From a virus: a stretch of 29,994 nucleotides of DNA. Numbering within the stretch: the stretch's first letter is position 1; each line of letters opens with the position of its first letter. Of this stretch, positions 29,521 to 29,994 are shown one piece after another. Both the position numbers and the translations under genes were made by a program. The DNA lies in IMG/VR virus record IMGVR_UViG_3300030380_005164, positions 1 to 29,994 of that record. One strand, 5' to 3'. Below the pieces are notes generated by a model. It ran no database searches, was not told the origin of the DNA, and was given only the letters and a program-made list of their open reading frames with translations.

Positions 29521-29862
29521 TTAACCATTTTCTTGAGATCGGTCAATTTGAGCGTATGAAATAACACCTGATATTTTAGCTGCTGTTTCTGCGGTCATTT
29601 TAAGTATGTCACCCTCTTCTAATACAAGCGTGTTCGTAATAATATCTGTCGTGCTTACCGTAGCTATATCTTGATTGCCAATCGTGTGTGTAGCAGATGC
29701 TGAGGTATCTGTTAATTTAGTTGTTAATGTAACAGCACTACTGTGTATATTGACTGCTTGGATCTGTTTAATTAATAATCTTGCATCACTAGGTGCAGTT
29801 AACACTGAGGTTTCATCGGTACTGGCTAAAGTAAAACCTTGATTCTTATATTGTATTGTCAT
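29521..29862 (-). CDS. Beta-rich virion-associated protein (113 aa)
   Basis: MTIQYKNQGFTLASTDETSV opens a Thr/Ser/Ala-rich, beta-sandwich-like sequence (AVTLTTKLTDTSASATHTIG, VLEEGDILKMTAETAAKISG). It is typical of small phage neck, tail or decoration proteins. The ATG overlaps the TGA of the next upstream gene by four bases, so translation is coupled. No enzyme motif. I recall similar proteins in marine phage structural clusters, but no tested function. Confidence 0.6.
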   Translation of the reverse strand: MTIQYKNQGFTLASTDETSVLTAPSDARLLIKQIQAVNIHSSAVTLTTKLTDTSASATHTIGNQDIATVSTTDIITNTLVLEEGDILKMTAETAAKISGVISYAQIDRSQENG

Positions 29863-29994
29863 GAAATAAACCAGTTAAAAGTATCTTGTTCGTTTTTAAA
29901 ATCTGTCTGAAAAGAAAAATTAAGTTGATTTTTGAGTGTAGCCAAAGCATCCATAATTTGTCTTTGATTAGACGCATCATATTCAGGTTTAGGT
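29859..29994 (-). CDS. Hypothetical protein, C-terminal fragment
   Basis: The frame is open from the window edge to TGA (29861-29859), and 45 residues are visible. They read PKPEYDASNQRQIMDALATL, KNQLNFSF and NEQDTFNWFIS. The helical, Asn/Gln-rich C-terminus with a final NWF-type end is familiar from small genes upstream of tail or virion genes in marine phages. The start lies beyond the window. The stop overlaps the next start (ATGA), placing it in the same operon. Confidence 0.6.
   Translation of the reverse strand, partial: PKPEYDASNQRQIMDALATLKNQLNFSFQTDFKNEQDTFNWFIS

Overview
The window reads as about 30 kb of a marine, tailed, probably podovirus-like phage genome. It is AT-rich. Almost everything is packed on the minus strand, with genes touching or overlapping (ATGA junctions), which suggests a low-GC ocean host of the SAR11 kind. 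That host assignment is an inference from gene style and family resemblance, not something the sequence proves. No tRNA, rRNA, CRISPR array or insertion sequence was found. Large terminase, portal, major capsid, RNA polymerase, complete integrase and endolysin are not visible. The first four would most easily lie beyond the right edge, upstream in the direction of transcription.

Layout, left to right. 1-1800: small genes, mostly on the plus strand, with one minus-strand VRR-NUC-type nuclease whose 3' end runs into a degenerate hexamer repeat. 1802-2314: a likely small terminase, next to a very AT-rich 265-bp non-coding stretch with repeated TTCCTA units and a perfect palindrome. 2580-5830: small unknown genes, plus a protein that joins an integrase-type arm DNA-binding domain to a T5orf172/GIY-YIG-like domain. 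5009-13605: a coherent replication operon, transcribed leftward from a good sigma70-like promoter at 13638-13666 and probably closed by a hairpin plus T8 at 4939-4976. It encodes, in order of transcription, a coiled-coil protein, an SSB-like protein, an AEP-type primase, an SF1 helicase, a family A DNA polymerase, a C5 cytosine methyltransferase, and small genes. A SNF2-family helicase is transcribed rightward from an overlapping divergent promoter. 15196-17334: a RecB-like nuclease, a short UDP-glucose-dehydrogenase-like enzyme and a hypothetical protein. 17337-20143: small basic, membrane and exported proteins (envelope or lysis candidates). 20145-27585: large virion proteins, probably internal or ejected. 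27626-29327: two glycosyltransferases. 29320-29994: small virion-associated genes.

The most striking feature is at 5887-7152. The methyltransferase gene contains, fully nested in its +1 frame on the same strand, a second 342-codon ORF. This ORF has its own strong Shine-Dalgarno (AAAGGAG) and recognisable family motifs of its own: repeated YPTPT-type blocks and a GKLNPNFVEFLMGFP ending. The repeated VSDTD blocks of the methyltransferase and the YPTPT blocks of the nested protein are the same bases read in two frames. Other points worth a second look are the arm/GIY-YIG fusion, the leaderless-looking SNF2 gene, the terminator that abuts an ATG, the iteron-like region, the Leu at the polymerase 762-equivalent position, and the truncated sugar dehydrogenase.
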